A stretch of 64,000 bases of DNA from Liriodendron chinense (taxonomy: Eukaryota > Streptophyta > Magnoliopsida > Magnoliales > Magnoliaceae), in assembly GCA_003013855.2 (NCBI GenBank), contig ML058484.1, positions 12,532,215 to 12,596,214 on the forward strand. Reading direction: 5' to 3'. Made by a program: the position numbers and the translations under genes. The notes beneath the pieces are model-generated. The model made no database searches, was not told the DNA's origin, and saw nothing but the letters and a program-made list of their open reading frames with translations. Positions 1 to 12,875 of this stretch are shown in pieces (within the stretch, counting starts at the first letter, position 1; each line of letters begins with the position of its first letter).

Positions 1-1425
1 TTTCACGGGCTTGTCTCTCTCGAGGGCTTGTGGCTTGCTGCGTGTATTGAAATGGGTTTTAAATATTGGAGTCGCTACTAGCCAGTTACTTCAAATCTAT
101 AATTAACTAGACCCTATAGAAATGCTTAAGATTGAGAATTCAAAGATTCTTCGCCTTAAGATAACTCCTTGATTTGCAGCCTGAGATTCAAGGTAAGGAC
201 CACGGTTACAGAGAGGGAAGGTGTTAGGCACCTACTCTGCCCGTGCAAGGGTACGGTCTCTACTTCCTGTGTGTAAGGGTACGGTCTCTACTTTACAAGG
301 TAAAACTAACTCTAATGATTAGTTTTGGTTCTTGCACTTTCCATAAATGTTGTGTGTGATGGACGTAGTGTTCTATGTGTCAATGCTTTGTCAAGCAATG
401 TCTTGAGTAGCAAACATGCCCTGACTCACTAACTTGTTGTACGGATTAACTAGTTGACTTAAGCTTTTAATGGGCAGGATCTGGAAAAAGCTCACCAAGC
501 CTCAGAGTATACACTTGGGTTGACTAGGTGGATGTCATGTATGAGATGCTATGAATGAGATGAGTAGGGGGTTGAGAAGGGAAATAGGTGTTGCACAGTA
601 CTAATGCATAGTTGTATGAAGTTGACTAAAGACTAGATGCTTGAGTGGATGGTAGTGTCGCAAGAATCGACTTAAGCGACTTGGTTAAGACCATGTTGGC
701 TCAAGAGGCCAAGGTAAGGGGCTGGATTGAACCAGACCAATGTTAAGCTCACTTCTTCACTCTCCCTTTCCTTGGTGGAGGGATGGCTAGAGTAAGTGGC
801 TAAGGGAGGCTAAGAGGCTAAAGGGGAGAGGGGCTTATGGGTTTTGGTGGAGAGGGAAGCTTTTGATTTCTACTCCATGCTTGAAATGAAAGAATGGAGA
901 GTTATTTATAGGCACCATAGCCCGGGTTTTTTCTGTAAATATTGGCAACTTGATGGTAAAAAATGATGTGAGATTTTTCACATAGGGTGGGAGCTAGGCT
1001 TGGAGTTAGGCTTGAAGCTTGGTACAGTTGTAAATATGGGGTCACAAGAGGGGCAGAAAGGTCATTGGCTTGTCTCAAACTTGGCAAGCGCGAAAAGTCA
1101 AATGTTGATGTGGAGGAGCGCCAACTGTCTAAAAATGAGAGGAGGTTTTACATTGGGTGGCGGACAGACATCCGTCTAGTGTACTGCTTTCTCCTCATTT
1201 TGGCGAGGAGTCTCCCTTGAATGCAGGGACTCCTTGGTCGTTGTATAGTTCGTTCTCTGTTCAGTTTGAGAGCCTCGATTGGGCTTAGGCCTTGGGATTT
1301 GGTTTTGGTTTCTAGGATATGAGCTCTGGTGGGTTTGAAGTGATTAGGGTCAGCAAAGTGGGTTGCCTGAGTGAGTCGACTCAGCGGTTTGACTCATCGA
1401 CTTGGCTCATCGAGTTGACCCATTC
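1..1425. other. Non-coding, decayed repeat-derived DNA
   Basis: I see no gene here; the short open frames carry no recognisable domain. A 17-bp motif GGGTACGGTCTCTACTT occurs twice (249-265 and 277-293), next to GGGAAGGTGTTAGGCACC-like sequence that I associate with untranslated parts of Tat/Ogre-type gypsy elements. That family link is weak and rests on memory of the motif only. Confidence 0.3.
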
Positions 1426-1429
1426 ATTT

Positions 1430-1605
1430 AGATTAGGGTTTAAGGGCGTGAATCAAGGTTTGAATTAGGTTTAAGGGTATAGGTTGGGGTTAAGAGTTTA
1501 GATCAAGGTTTGGACTATGGTTAAGAGTTTGGATCAAGGTTTAAACTCAGGTTAAGAGTTTGAATTAGGGTATGAATTAGGGTTAAGGGTCTGGATCACC
1601 ATCCA
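1430..1605. repeat. Short degenerate minisatellite
   Basis: About six imperfect units of roughly 27-30 bp built on GGTTAAGAGTTTGGATCAAG and variants (GAATTAGGGTTAAGGG). The units drift strongly, so it is an old array. It directly follows a stretch with repeated GACTCATCGA motifs and precedes the gypsy RT fragment. Confidence 0.6.
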
Positions 1606-1639
1606 TCCCAATCATTTAGTCTTTATTAACTTATCGCCC

Positions 1640-2125
1640 TGGGGTGAGGTGTCTATAGTGACCTGCTTCACTCTGATTGTAGATCAATATACATCGAAGT
1701 AGACCATGACAAACCGCCCAATAAACGGCTTCTAAACTTGGTTCATCGTTCGAAAGACCAAAGGGCATAACCAACCATTCGTACAACCCCTCCTCGGTCT
1801 TAAAGGTCATCTTCTAGTCATTGCCCTATTGTATCTGAATCTGATGGTACCCGCTTCTCAAGTTCAACTTGGAGAATAACTTGGAACCCCCAAGCATGTC
1901 TAGCACGTCATCCAACTGCAGTATTGGAAATCGATATTTGATAGTGATTTTATTAATTACGCAGTTATCGACACGTATGCACCAACCCCCATCCTTCTTA
2001 GGAGTTAACAATGTCGGAACGACACATGGACTCATGCTCTCTGGTACCAAACCCTTATGAATCAGTTCCTCTACTTGTCCTTGAAGAATCTCGCACTCAT
2101 TTGATAGTGAGGGCGGTTTAGGCAA
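1640..2125 (-). pseudogene. Reverse transcriptase fragment (Ty3/gypsy)
   Basis: The open part (2125-1826) reads as the N-terminal fingers and palm of a gypsy RT: VEELIHKGLVPESMSPCV, then TPKKDGGWCIRVD and KLFSKLNLRSGYHQIQI. After a stop the same strand continues with GLYEWLVMPFGLSN and then a damaged YxDD region (VMVYFD without the second Asp in frame), ending near a trace of the following IYxxSxxEHxxHL motif around 1640-1680. The active-site box is broken, so it is not functional. The ORF at 1869-2060 on the other strand is a shadow of this. Confidence 0.8.
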
Positions 2126-2271
2126 GCTAGCCCTTGGGACAAGGTCTATGTGGTTCTAAATATCCCGCATGGAATCGGGTAAATCCTTGGGTTAAATTTC
2201 CTTAAACTCATTTAACAACGGCTTCAAACTTGTAGGAATGTTTGAGGGCTTTACGTTTTCACCCTTCATAA

Positions 2272-2834
2272 CTACGGCATACACCTCTCCTGTCTCTTTG
2301 GACTCCTCAACAAGTCCTGAATGGTTAGGAGAGAACATCCATCCACTTTAGAAGCTTCGGGGTGTGATTCTGATTCCATAGGGGCGAGGATTGTTTTCCG
2401 ACCGTCCTTGACAAAATTATAGACGGTGTCTTGCCCTCGATGGGTCGTATCATGGTCTGACTGCCATGGCCAACCAAGCAAGCCTCCATGTGGCAAGCTT
2501 CCATGTCGACCACGTCACAAACTACCTGGTTTTTATAGTATTTTCCAATTGAAAATGAGATGGTGCACTGCTCGGTTTCCTTAGTTTTGTTCACCTTTTT
2601 TATCCAACTGATCGAGTATGGAGACGGATGTTTTTCGGTCTCCGGCTGCAATTTCTCCATCATAACTCTCGAGATGATGTTCTCACTACTACTATTATCT
2701 ATGATCACATCACGGACTTTGTTATTTAAGGTACATCGCATGCGAAATATATTATGTCGATGCAGGTGCACCTCTTTCCTCAGGGTGTACAGGAGTCTCC
2801 TCACGACTAAATAATCACAATGATCTTTCGCCAC
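2272..2834 (-). pseudogene. Retropepsin-like protease fragment
   Basis: The protein at 2834-2325 contains LNNKVRDVIIDNSSSENIIS, which aligns with the gypsy protease core in which an Asp-[ST]-Gly triad is followed by [SA]xN[IV]I. Here the Gly is replaced by Ser (DNSS), so catalysis is doubtful. The following segment (SFSIGKYYKNQVVCDVVDME) matches the usual second half, in which CDVVxMD(A)CHILLGRPW is expected. The LLGRPW end is recoverable only in another frame (HGGLLGWPWQSD in the overlapping frame near 2460-2490), implying a frameshift. Confidence 0.7.
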
Positions 2835-2949
2835 CTAGTTCCCTTCATCTACCTCTTTATTGGCAACCTACTCATTTTCACCAACCTATGGGTCTCCTTC
2901 TACACATTCAATGCCCTCGTCATTGATGATTAAATGGGTTGCAGGACGT

Positions 2950-3866
2950 TAAGGACATGTGTTGAAGAAGTGACCCGATTGGTCACATCGGAAACAATGT
3001 TCTAGCCTTGGCTGACCATAAGGACCTTGCATCGCTATTAATGTACGTTGGGGTCTTGATGGTCTGTTCCTTGATTCATGGTTTATGATTGTAGGAGGTT
3101 GATGACGCCCCCTACTGGTTCCTTCCCCCTGGATAGCGTAATGTTCTACGAATGACCTGTCGTGGGGGCCAATATCACAGGGTAGGTCCGAACATTGGCC
3201 CTCTCTAGCTGCGTCTCGGCATTGGTAGCCAGTTTGATTGCTTCACCCATCTTCCAGACCGGATGCATTTGAACCCGATCCTGGATTGGCAATCGTAACC
3301 CCTCGATGAATCTAGCGACCTGTTGTGACTCGGTCTCCGCCAAATCGTTCAGTGCCGACAAACGTTGAAACTCTTTGGTGTACTTTCACACCGGCCAACT
3401 TCCTTGCCGAAAATTCTAGTATTGTTGAAATAATACCTGATCGTAGTCGTTAGGGAGGAATCACACACGTAGTAGACGTTTCATCCGTTACCATGAATGA
3501 ACGAGCGCCTTCATCTGTCGAGTTCGCCCAAGCTATCCCACCACGCTGAAGCACCACCCTTAAGCATGTAAGTAACAGGCTTCACTTTCTTCTCTTCCGG
3601 TACGTCCATGTAGTCGAAAAATCGTTCAACTTTTGCTAGCCAATTGAGGAAACTTTATTATGCAATTGACCATTGAAACTCGGGAGGTCGGCCTTAATCT
3701 TAAAAAGTTGATCTGTTCGATCTCTCAGATCATTTCCACGCACAAGCTGACGGAGGATCATATCGCTAACTTCCTTGTCGCCAGAACTTAATTTGTCAGC
3801 AGTAGCCCTACGATTCACCGCCGATAATGCCCCGTGAATAACTTGATTGCGTTGTGCAATGATCAA
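2950..3866 (-). pseudogene. Gag fragment with CCHC zinc knuckle
   Basis: From 3866 the frame carries a gag N-terminal motif (LFKIKADLPSFNGQLHNK). At 3361-3146 follows the gag tail (VARFIEGLRLPIQDRVQMH and NAETQLERANV), typical of plant chromovirus capsid. A zinc knuckle is encoded at 2955-2996: C-x2-C-x4-H-x4-C with the residues CFRCDQSGHFFNTC. The middle of gag (about 3400-3630) is present only in broken frames. RNA binding and particle formation would be its ancestral role. Confidence 0.75.
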
Positions 3867-3939
3867 TGGAGGTTGAATGTTGCCACGAACATGGGGTGAG
3901 ATTAATGCTTTTGCGATGCGGTCGAGGGTCAGCTTGCAA

Positions 3940-4580
3940 CCCTTACATGGCTAACTAAGCCGGCACACGGGTCAGGTGAAGGTCGGGTTGGACTCAATCT
4001 TGGACTAAACCTAAACATATTTTAAAGGTTCAAGTTTTGGTTTGGGTTGTGACCGGGTTGGGTTGACCCAACCCTAACCCTACCCTACTTGCAAAAGGGT
4101 CTACCCTAACCCTACCCGAGCCTATATACTGAACTAGGTTGGGTCAGATCAAGTTAGGATTGAGTTATGTTTATTCGCATTCTTTCTAACTTTGTACATT
4201 AAAAAAAGAAGTGTTTGACTCATTTCTAACAGTATTAAATAGTGTTCTCTCTACACGATATCACCAATAACCGTTTCTTTAACTTCAAAACGTATTATAC
4301 ATTTTTTATGCGTGGTCATCTACAGGTGAGGCCCTCATCAATGGTTTGGATCACTAAACAATGACCCTATTTGAACAAAATGAAAATGTGAACACAATTA
4401 TACAAACTTTTGGCCACAAACTCAAGTGGGCCGAAAATGTGATTAACGGATACCACAATAGGACATGGGACCACAAAAATTTTGAATCGGGGCGGTTCGG
4501 GTCGGGCAGAACAGGGTCGGGGTACAGGTGGGTTGGTCGAGTTTGGCGTGTATCCTAGACCATACTTGAATTAAAAATAA
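3940..4580. repeat. GGGTTGGGTTGACCC-rich repeat
   Basis: Dense, self-complementary GGGTTGGGTT and AACCCAACCC runs, like the bodies of the hAT-type MITEs at 30836, 38789 and 52811. I could not find a convincing pair of terminal repeats or a target duplication here, so only the family likeness is claimed. Confidence 0.4.
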
Positions 4581-4799
4581 TTCAACTGCATTCACCCGAG
4601 ATCGGACCCTTTTCTCTGCGGGATGGATAGGGTGGGTCAATCGAGGTAACCCAACAGATGTGTAACCCTATGGCTAACCGATTCTCCTGCTGAAACGACT
4701 CGAAAGCCATTGTTGTTAGATGGAAATTTCCTAAAGCATCGTCCATGAGGTTGTTGTCCGCACCTTCGTTTGTTGCCATTGATCTGAGGAAAAGTCCTC

Positions 4800-4811
4800 G
4801 TTCTGATACCA
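4800..4811 (-). promoter_or_regulatory. Primer binding site, initiator tRNA-Met type
   Basis: On the minus strand the sequence reads TGGTATCAGAAC, 11 of 12 identical to the classic TGGTATCAGAGC primer site. It sits two bases after a possible LTR end (GCGTCA) and upstream of the gag leader. The LTR would extend to higher coordinates (from 4814), with TATTTAAA near 5010 as a possible minus-strand TATA; its far end was not found. Confidence 0.6.
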
Positions 4812-4842
4812 CTTGACGCAGGGAAGAACGTAATGAGGTCAA

Positions 4843-6513
4843 TCACCGTTTCCCTCACAAGATAACTACCTTGAATCCACAAGGCTCTCTAGAATCCACT
4901 AGAGCTTTCTCAAATCCACGACGAGAGAAAACGACAAAAGTCGAGTAATTTGATTGAATAATAAGAGAGTTAACCCTGACAACAAATTATAGAAGTGTTT
5001 AAATACCCTCAGCAAACCCTAAAATGTAATTAAGAAGTTATTTAACAAATAAGGAAACGAATACTAAAAAACACGCAAAAAACCGTCACTCGTCAATCAC
5101 CGTCGGTGACCGGTCCGAGAGTTAGGGCGATGGGTCGGTCAACAAAAGTACTCCAAAAGTGTTTAAAGACCAAACTTGTGATCCGTATTAATTTTCGACG
5201 ACCAATATTGGTCGGTCGGTCAACTGAGGAATACCAAAATTGTCCAGCAAGTAACTGGACTTCCTGCCTTAATTTCGGGCGATTGATGTAGACTTGGTCG
5301 GTTGACCAAACTCTGCTGATTTCTACTATCTTCTCCTGGCCTCCTTCCTTTGGCCAATCCGAGCCATGAATGTGTCCATAGCCTGTTCTATAACAGGTTG
5401 GCCAGCTGAAGTCAACATAAGCCTAAGCCTGACCCATTTGTATTCCATGACTGATATGCAAGCCTGAGAGAAGACTGCAGGCCTGGAGATCGGGTCCAAT
5501 CCTAGCCAATGGCAAGGTGGCAAGAGGCCAGGAAGTTAGCCCATCCTCACTTTGGACAAGGTTGGAACTATTAGATTGGGCCATGGGCCTGGACTATGAA
5601 TGCCTGATCAATTTTCAAGCCGGACTTGAGCTCAAGTAATTTAGCCCAACCTTCCCCAGCCTGAGGCCCGTGCATGGCCCAATCAATTTTCAAGCCAGAC
5701 TTGAGTCATTTTAGCCCAACCTGCCCAGCCTTATCCAACTTCATATGTACACATGTTATATCCATCTAAATACGTAGTTCCAATCCTTGAGTAGGCAACA
5801 CATGCATCTCAAACTAGTTTCATTCATCTGAGTGTCCATTTCTTCATGCACGTGTGGTCCACTTATTCAACGGCTAGGACAACAACATTCAAGTGGGAAA
5901 TAGAGATTTTATAAGTTTTGGCCCATGTCATGGCTAGGCCCACCAAATTTTAACAACTTCGGGACCTGGGCTACTATGTTAGGCCCATGCCAGTGTTGGG
6001 CTAGGCTCGAGCCCTAGGCTTAAAATGCCTGGCCCGGTCCATGTGAAACCTAGCCTATTGCCAACCCTAACTTTAAGGCATGGTCAAAAGGCAAGATATA
6101 GTACAACAAAAGTTTTAGCATCATTGGTATAGATATTGAAAAATACAAATTTAAATTTTAGCTAAGAAAACCCAAACTCCAAAAAGTTTAAAATGGACAC
6201 ATGCGTGAGGATAATGATTTTACTTGAAAAGTTAGGCACCGAAAATTCAAATATACATTAGGATGCTATGAACATGCCCTAGACCACTTATAATGTTGGT
6301 GTGCTTGAGAGGGTGGAAAAACATTATAATAACAAGAGAAATGCTAATGTGATTTGCGCGGTTCACCTGCTAGAGGTGTTTTGCACTCTCATTGAAGCAT
6401 ATGTCGCAGGAACGGTCTATGAGGGGGAAAAAACACTTGGTTTAGAATGTAAGGTTAGGCATTGATGCATGGAATTGCATATTTGGTACCATATAAATTC
6501 CATCCCGCGTTTA
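4843..6513. other. Probable LTR remnant and intergenic DNA
   Basis: No gene seen. 4814 to about 5300 is probably LTR of the adjacent minus-strand element. It contains repeated GGTCGGTC motifs (5133, 5212, 5297). Two roughly 60-bp direct copies lie at 5606-5665 and 5682-5735, sharing ATCAATTTTCAAGCC and TTTAGCCCAACC. The rest is GGCCCA-rich intergenic sequence. Confidence 0.4.
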
Positions 6514-9500
6514 TGTAACAACCTGAAATTTCGGCACTCAAGTACGGAGACTCTGATCCTGAGTTCCCGAGTGTTAACTTAATAAAATGCTATTTTAGGA
6601 ATGCCACACGTGGAAAATGCACCCACGTGTGTCCTCAATCAAATTTACATTCATTCCATTCACAAATAATTAGAGTAACGCATTTCAATTAGCGGATCAT
6701 AAGCAAAGCGGAGGTAACTAAATCCAAAAATATATGGCTAACACCCTGGATGTACAATTCAATCGCATTGTAAGCCCATATGAGAATTATACGAATCGCA
6801 ATAAAAGTAATAGGAAGAGATAATGCATCTACCAAAAAAGGATGAAGTTAAAAGACTATAAGGCGCCCGTGCGCACTACCATCTGGTCCTATTCTTGAGA
6901 CATCTGCATATGTCAAATAGAAGCGTCAAAACGCCAACATAGTGAAGAAATAACCCCAAGGTTAGACTTGGGATATTTAAATTATAAACATGTTCATATA
7001 AGTGTATTAATTTTAAGCATGTTATCAAGTCAATCAAGTTTAGGTAATGTCCACACACTAATCATACATCATCCTAGGCTAGTTGATTTAATGCATGAAT
7101 GTCATGATTCCGCACACAATGCATGTCCCGGGCAAGCCCCGGCCTGACCAATTGGTATCACAATCCACAATCCACCTGTTTAGCAGGTCGTAAGTCGTGA
7201 CTGAGTACACAGTCCGGATGACACAGAGAAATGACATGAGGTGCTCAAGGTAGCACTGACACCACATCAAGCAACTAGGCTACACGAGTCCCCCTCAAAT
7301 GCAATGTCATGTATGCATGATTAGTTAAAATAGTTATTAGTCCAATTCATTCAGCAAATTGGTGAAGCTAGAATACCACCTCGTATCGTAAAGTCTAACC
7401 GGGACTATCTGGCTCCCTACATGCATCGCCAATCATCACTAGTAACCCCTCGATCCAAGGTTGAGTTATCCTACCATGAAAGCTTGATTCGACCATGACT
7501 CGTCAGCCACGCCCAAATCAAAGCGGAAGGTCTCATATCCCAAATATCAAATACGATTAATTTATTCAGAGGTGTAGGTGTTTCACTCGGAATTATCCCA
7601 ATGCACGCCCGGGTCGTTCGAATGGTGCACAGGCACGCAAACATCGGCCAAGGTCACATTTGTCACAAGGGTCATTCGAACAATAATCAGTCACCCCTGT
7701 CAATGTTCACTGGTCATTACGGGGAGGCACCACCCCAGCGTAAGCCGACAGCTCAGACACGGTGTCTCATACCACCATGCCTAGCTCATGAGACATGGTG
7801 GATCGAGTCGCAGTATGGTTTTAAGTGGACTATTCACAGTGGGAACGATGGTATTGTAGATTCTATATAGTGTGATTCAAGAATGAAATACAAGAATGAT
7901 TAACTCTGAATGGGGCTTATTCGATGGACCCAAGTGGACGATGACAACCCAACAATGGCCATTGTCGATTGACCGTATCTCGCCTAGTCGATCGAATAAG
8001 TCCGCGATTGCCAACCTAGTGGCAGGTAGTACACTATATCAACGATTTTCAGAGCTTAATCCAAAGCAACAAATAACGTATTATAATAACAATTTAGGTT
8101 ATTAAATACCTAATCATAAACATATCCAAGCACCTGGCACGACCGACTAGCCCGACCGATCCAAAGGACCCAGATGACACAGGGTGCCACATGCATCCAC
8201 AAGCATAGATATATTGCAATATTGTAAATTTATATCATTCAGGTATTTCATCGAGCATGTTATCAATCAAACAACCATAGAGGCATTTCATCGAACATGT
8301 TATACACACATCAACAATTAACAGATAAACTCAAGCAATCATTAATTAGGATTTGTCGAGAGTAAGCTTGAGGGTAGATCTTCACCTTGGAATCGAGATT
8401 GCTCGATTCAGATGAGGCTGAGCTATCCAAATACAATCTGAATGCCGAAAATTGGGAAATACCTCAATGACCTACAATGAATCACAAATCTAGTGTTAAT
8501 CAATTAGGGTTTACTTTAATTAAAGTCCTAATTAGGGTTTTGGGTTTACATAACTCGAATTTGGGAAAATCCCAAATCAATTCGATGAATCGGGCTGGAG
8601 TTGGAGCACGACGGCATCCACATGAGGCCTAGCCCGATCATGGCTTCCACAACGCACGGGTAGCACCAATATGACAGCCAGGGCCCTGAGCCCTAACATG
8701 AGCAAACCCTAGGTTAGGGTTTGGACGAATCAAATGAGGGTTTCTAACCCTAATGACATAAAGAGGAAGAAAATGGAGAAGAACATCTTACCTAGCATGG
8801 GAAGAAGAATCCAATCCAAAACCGTCGGATTTTGGCCGAAGAAGATATTGGCGAGGATTGAGGAAGAAAGGAGGTTTGAGAAGGGAGGAAGAGAGTTAGG
8901 AGTGCTTGGGAGTTTAGGGGAGAAGAGGGTAGAGGAGAGAAATGAGAGAGAGATGGATCGAATGGGGTTTGCAACCCCCCTTCTAAAACCGTCCAGCCAC
9001 ACCGATCGGCCGGATCACGCTGGCCATCCTTTTTTTCTTCAAAAGGGGCAGTAGCAACCGGTCGGCCGACTACCTATCCGGTTGGCCGGTCGTCCATTGT
9101 CCATTTTTCTTTGAAAATTCAGGTTTCTTCCCTGCACAGTGAGTTCCCTCCTAGTCCTGGCTACTTGTTAGCCTTATTTACAAAATCAAGTTTAATTTAT
9201 GTTTCCATTTACTTTAAGTTATTTATATAAATAAGGAAGTACCCCCCATTTGGATTCAATAAAAAATACTAAAAAATCAAAATCCCAATAATAAAGATTT
9301 TAATTTTCCACTCCAAGTACAAATCGCAACTTTTTGGCATTTCCAAAATGTAGCGCCTTTTAAAAGAGAAGGTTTTTGCCAAATATAAACCGTTCAAAAA
9401 ATCTAAAATACTAACATTAGACTAAAACATGAAGGTTCGGTAAAATATTCATGATGGTTAGGTCGATCTACGAATAGATTGATAATTCAAGGTTCTTTAC

Positions 9501-9731
9501 TTAATCTCTACAGACAGCGACATACCCGAGTTAACCCAATCGTCGGAAAACTCTTCTGAACCATGTGATCTTCCAACTCCTAAACTAATTCCATCATTTC
9601 TTTGGTAAAAACATTCATTTTAGTCCCCAATACATGTGAAGACACGTGCGGGTACGCACTATAACCGACAAATCGAAGGTAGCACCCAAGGACTTCCAAT
9701 TTCTAAGTTAGCGAAAATCTGGGGCATTACA
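6514..9731 (-). mobile_element. Solo LTR of a Ty3/gypsy element, 3.2 kb
   Basis: The segment begins TGTAACAACC, ends GGGGCATTACA and is flanked on both sides by the perfect 5-bp duplication GTTTA (6509-6513 and 9732-9736). No PBS, PPT or pol sequence lies between, so this is a single LTR, most simply left by recombination between two LTRs. The minus orientation is favoured because the reversed right end reads TGTAATGCCCCAGATTTTC, the style of Del/Tekay chromovirus LTR starts. In that orientation a TATA-like ATTTATATAAATAA (about 9217-9232) precedes a CT-rich leader with a possible splice donor (CTAG-GTAAGA, near 8795). ORFs inside, such as the Lys/Glu-rich 8734-9054, look like leader sequence rather than genes. 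Confidence 0.85.
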
Positions 9732-9736
9732 GTTTA

Positions 9737-10774
9737 GAGTAGTAATGATTGAATTAATCTAGTGTTTAACCTTCCAATCTTAACATAAGATACAATAGGA
9801 TTTCCAACTAAATTCAAAATCCATCACATTTGTGAGCTCTTGAAGCGTATGTTTTATCCATACCATCCATCTGTATGTGCACTCTACATGTGGCACTCGA
9901 GTTGCATATAAATATAAGTGACTTGCATCGGTTGTGAAATCTAGTCCATTGATTACAATTCTACGGTCCACTAAACATTGGTTTCACATAAAACAAGTTT
10001 TTTCTCAAAAAGAAAAAAAAAATCGATCCTAAATGTACGATTAGATGGTCAAAATACCATGATATTTTCATACATGTAATCATTGTGTAATTATGGTGTT
10101 AATTCCATCTAATTGAACTCAATACCACCTAATCCCATATTCCAAATAGGCTCTATGCAAGTGCTATTTTGTGACTAGGCATCAAAAGTATTTATGAGTC
10201 TACTGTGATGATTGTATGAAATTCATTTTGTCTTATTTCAAGGTATAAATAAAAAAATAGAGCTTATATAGTGGTGATAAGATGCCTCCCATTGAACTTT
10301 CCTGAAGCTCACCATTCTGTTTGTATGCTACTTAACCCATTCATAATGTGAATCACACCATGATGATGGAAAAAATTAAAAAAATTTCTTGATCCAAAAC
10401 TTAAATAGACCTATTAAAGTTTTAATGGTGGGCATCCTTATCTCTACCGCTTTTTTGGTGTGGGCCATGTGAGTTGTCAGATCTTCCTAGTTTTTAGGCT
10501 AAGTCCTAAAATAAGCCGTCAAAATTTGATGGATGGAGTGGATTTAAAAATAAACATAATGGTGGGCCCCATACAGTTTTTTTTTTCATGGACAGTACAA
10601 CACTCCTTAGTCCTGGAATGGGAAAAAAAACAAGCAAATAAATCAACATCAACGTGGCTAATTTTTTTTTTATGCACATACATACCACATGGACATTTGA
10701 ACCCATGACTTCACTGTCGAAACAATCTCCCATCAAATCATGGGTTGGAACCCCAATGCATTGCAACCCTCGTT
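9737..10774. other. Intergenic, dispersed-repeat DNA
   Basis: No gene seen. 10500-10580 holds one copy of the GGATGGA...GGTGGGCCCC dispersed repeat found throughout the window. The remainder is AT-rich. Confidence 0.4.
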
Positions 10775-11590
10775 TTTAGTGATAGCTAGGTTTCTTCATT
10801 ACAAGTCACTTCATTGCTAAGTCACTACATTATTAAGCTACTTCATTGCTAAGATACTGTTGGGGTCCCAAAAGTCAGTACCCTCTAAAACAAATCAATT
10901 GGGCACGTGCTTCGAGAAAATCCCACAAAATACTACCCGACGCACCCAAACACCCAGATTTTGCAAAGGATCCAGTACTTAGCCATTTTCTCCGATGGGC
11001 CCCACGGATCACCGTGATCAAAACCGCCCAGAATCAAGCAGACACGTTCTTCATGAATTATGATAAGCAGTGCATGGCGATTCGCCGAGAAACGGGCCCC
11101 ACAAGCCCTCCGTTTTGCAAAACCCAATTTTGCAAGACACGGGTACGTCAAGCGCACCCATTTATTCAGTCCAACGCACCCTTAAATTCATGAAAATTCA
11201 AGAAGTGTTTCAGGATGTTTTTTACCTCTGACGCATCCAAAAAATGGTTTGACGCACCCTAAAAATACCCTCGACGCGTCCATAAATTCAGAAAATACGA
11301 AACTGCAATTTCAGGGTGCATTGTACCTAAACGCACCCAAAAATAGCCCAACGCACCCGTAAAATCACCAAAACCAGCATGGTATTTTTTGGATGCATTG
11401 GACTCCAACGCACCCAGAAATAGCTCGACGCATCCATAAAATCAGCACTTTTCAAAATATCAGCACTTTTCAAAATATCATTTTTGGGTGCGTCGGAGCT
11501 CCCACGTGCCTATTTGGGGGTGCGTCAAAGACTTTATGGGATGCGCCATACGTGGCAGGCCCTCATTGGTCACTGTCCGGTATTTTCGGG

Positions 11591-11598
11591 TATAAATA
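11591..11598 (+). promoter_or_regulatory. LTR TATA box
   Basis: TATAAATA within GGGTATAAATACCCC, followed about 45 bp later by a GA-rich leader. The same box is at 27955-27962 in the 3' LTR. It is flanked upstream by GGGTGCGTC motifs (11487, 11519), candidates for its control. Confidence 0.75.
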
Positions 11599-11634
11599 CC
11601 CCTCCTCCTGTTCATTTAGACAGATTGGAACAGA

Positions 11635-11665
<31 letters not shown>

Positions 11666-12869
11666 CTATTATCCCCTGAGTATCTGGGATTTGTCGCCGG
11701 AAACCCTCGCCGGAATCCCTTTCCGACAGCCGAAAAACTTTCCCGGTGACCGGAATTTTTTTCCGATCGCCGGCATCTTCCACCGGAAGGTCACTCTGAC
11801 CAACACCACCGCAGGTTCGGATTATAAAAAATCATAAGTGTGAGCACGCACCCGAAAATAGCTTGACGCACCCGAAAATTCAACATCATTCAGATATGTA
11901 TTTTCAAGGTGCATGGGACTCCCACGCACTTGAAAATAGCTTGACGCACCTGAAAATTCAACAAAAAGCGGATTTGTATTTTCAGGGTGCATTGGACCCC
12001 AACGCACCCGAAAATTACCCCACGCATCCGTAAAATCAACATAATTCAGACATGTATTTTCAAGGTGCGTTGGACTCCCACGCACCCATAAATTATGTCC
12101 CACGCACCCAAAAAATCAGCCAATTCCAGAACATGTTCATGGGTGCATCGGACTCAATTTTAAGTATTTTCAAGTGCCATTTGAGCCTATTTTGGGTATT
12201 TCGAGCGTTCCGGACGTAATGGAATGGTCAAATGGACATTTCAGGATCTCTAAATGAGCAGAATTGTGCATCTTCAAAGTTCAATCTGACTCGACACGAT
12301 GAACGAAACGACTTCTCGAAAGAGACGCCACCAGCATCCAGAACTATGCAAACATGTCATCATTTATATTTACTGTAAAGATGTGACCCGATTTGAGTCG
12401 AAAGATAGACAAACGGGACTGGTTATCATGATAAACCATACCAAAGAGTTTCAATTCACTACAAAACAATTGTTATGAACTGCCACAACACAACAGTCGA
12501 TGCCCTACCCATTAAAAACGGCATCCGTCGGTTGGGCTACGCAGGTATACACAACTGCAGAGTGGACTTCCCGAGGTCACCTGTCCATACATTGACAGGC
12601 GCAGGCCCAGAGTCGTCCTTCTCAGTCATAAACCCTGATAGTCTCAGCCCGGATCTCCGGCCAAAACATGGGACATAAACATCTGACTAATACAAAGATG
12701 GTTCGGTCCATAACAAAATAAATACAGGTCTCTATGACCACAAACTCTCAGACCATAGTCCCTGCTGACTAGTCTTTTGCCTTTTAATCAAGGGTCATCG
12801 ATCATTCGATGTAATTAAGGGCTCGTGCCAGATCACGGCCTGGAATGTACAAGATCTTAGGATCTCTGG

Positions 12870-12875
12870 AATAAA
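12870..12875 (+). terminator. LTR polyadenylation signal (5' copy)
   Basis: AATAAA in GGAATAAAATTCGCC, about 150 bp before the LTR end, where the R/U5 border is expected. The functional copy for full-length RNA is the equivalent at 29263-29268 in the 3' LTR. Confidence 0.6.

Larger units (their letters stand above)
1640..4842 (-). mobile_element. Decayed Ty3/gypsy element, chromovirus-like
   Basis: Read on the minus strand the order is primer binding site (4800-4811), gag start region (near 4779), gag body, CCHC knuckle, protease and first half of RT, which is the gag-pro-pol order of Ty3/gypsy. RT fades out near 1640 and no RNase H or integrase follows, so the element is 3'-truncated. The stretch 3900-4580, between the gag start region and the gag body, is filled by GGGTTGGGTTGACCC-rich sequence, probably a later insertion. 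Chromovirus is inferred from the gag (LPSFNGQL) and RT (EWLVMPFGLSN) motifs. Numerous frame breaks show that it is dead. Confidence 0.75.

Noticed and set aside
8734..9054. Lys/Glu-rich 106-residue ORF inside the solo LTR
   Set aside because: No domain; purine-rich bias on this strand mirrors a CT-rich leader on the other, and it lies wholly within an LTR.
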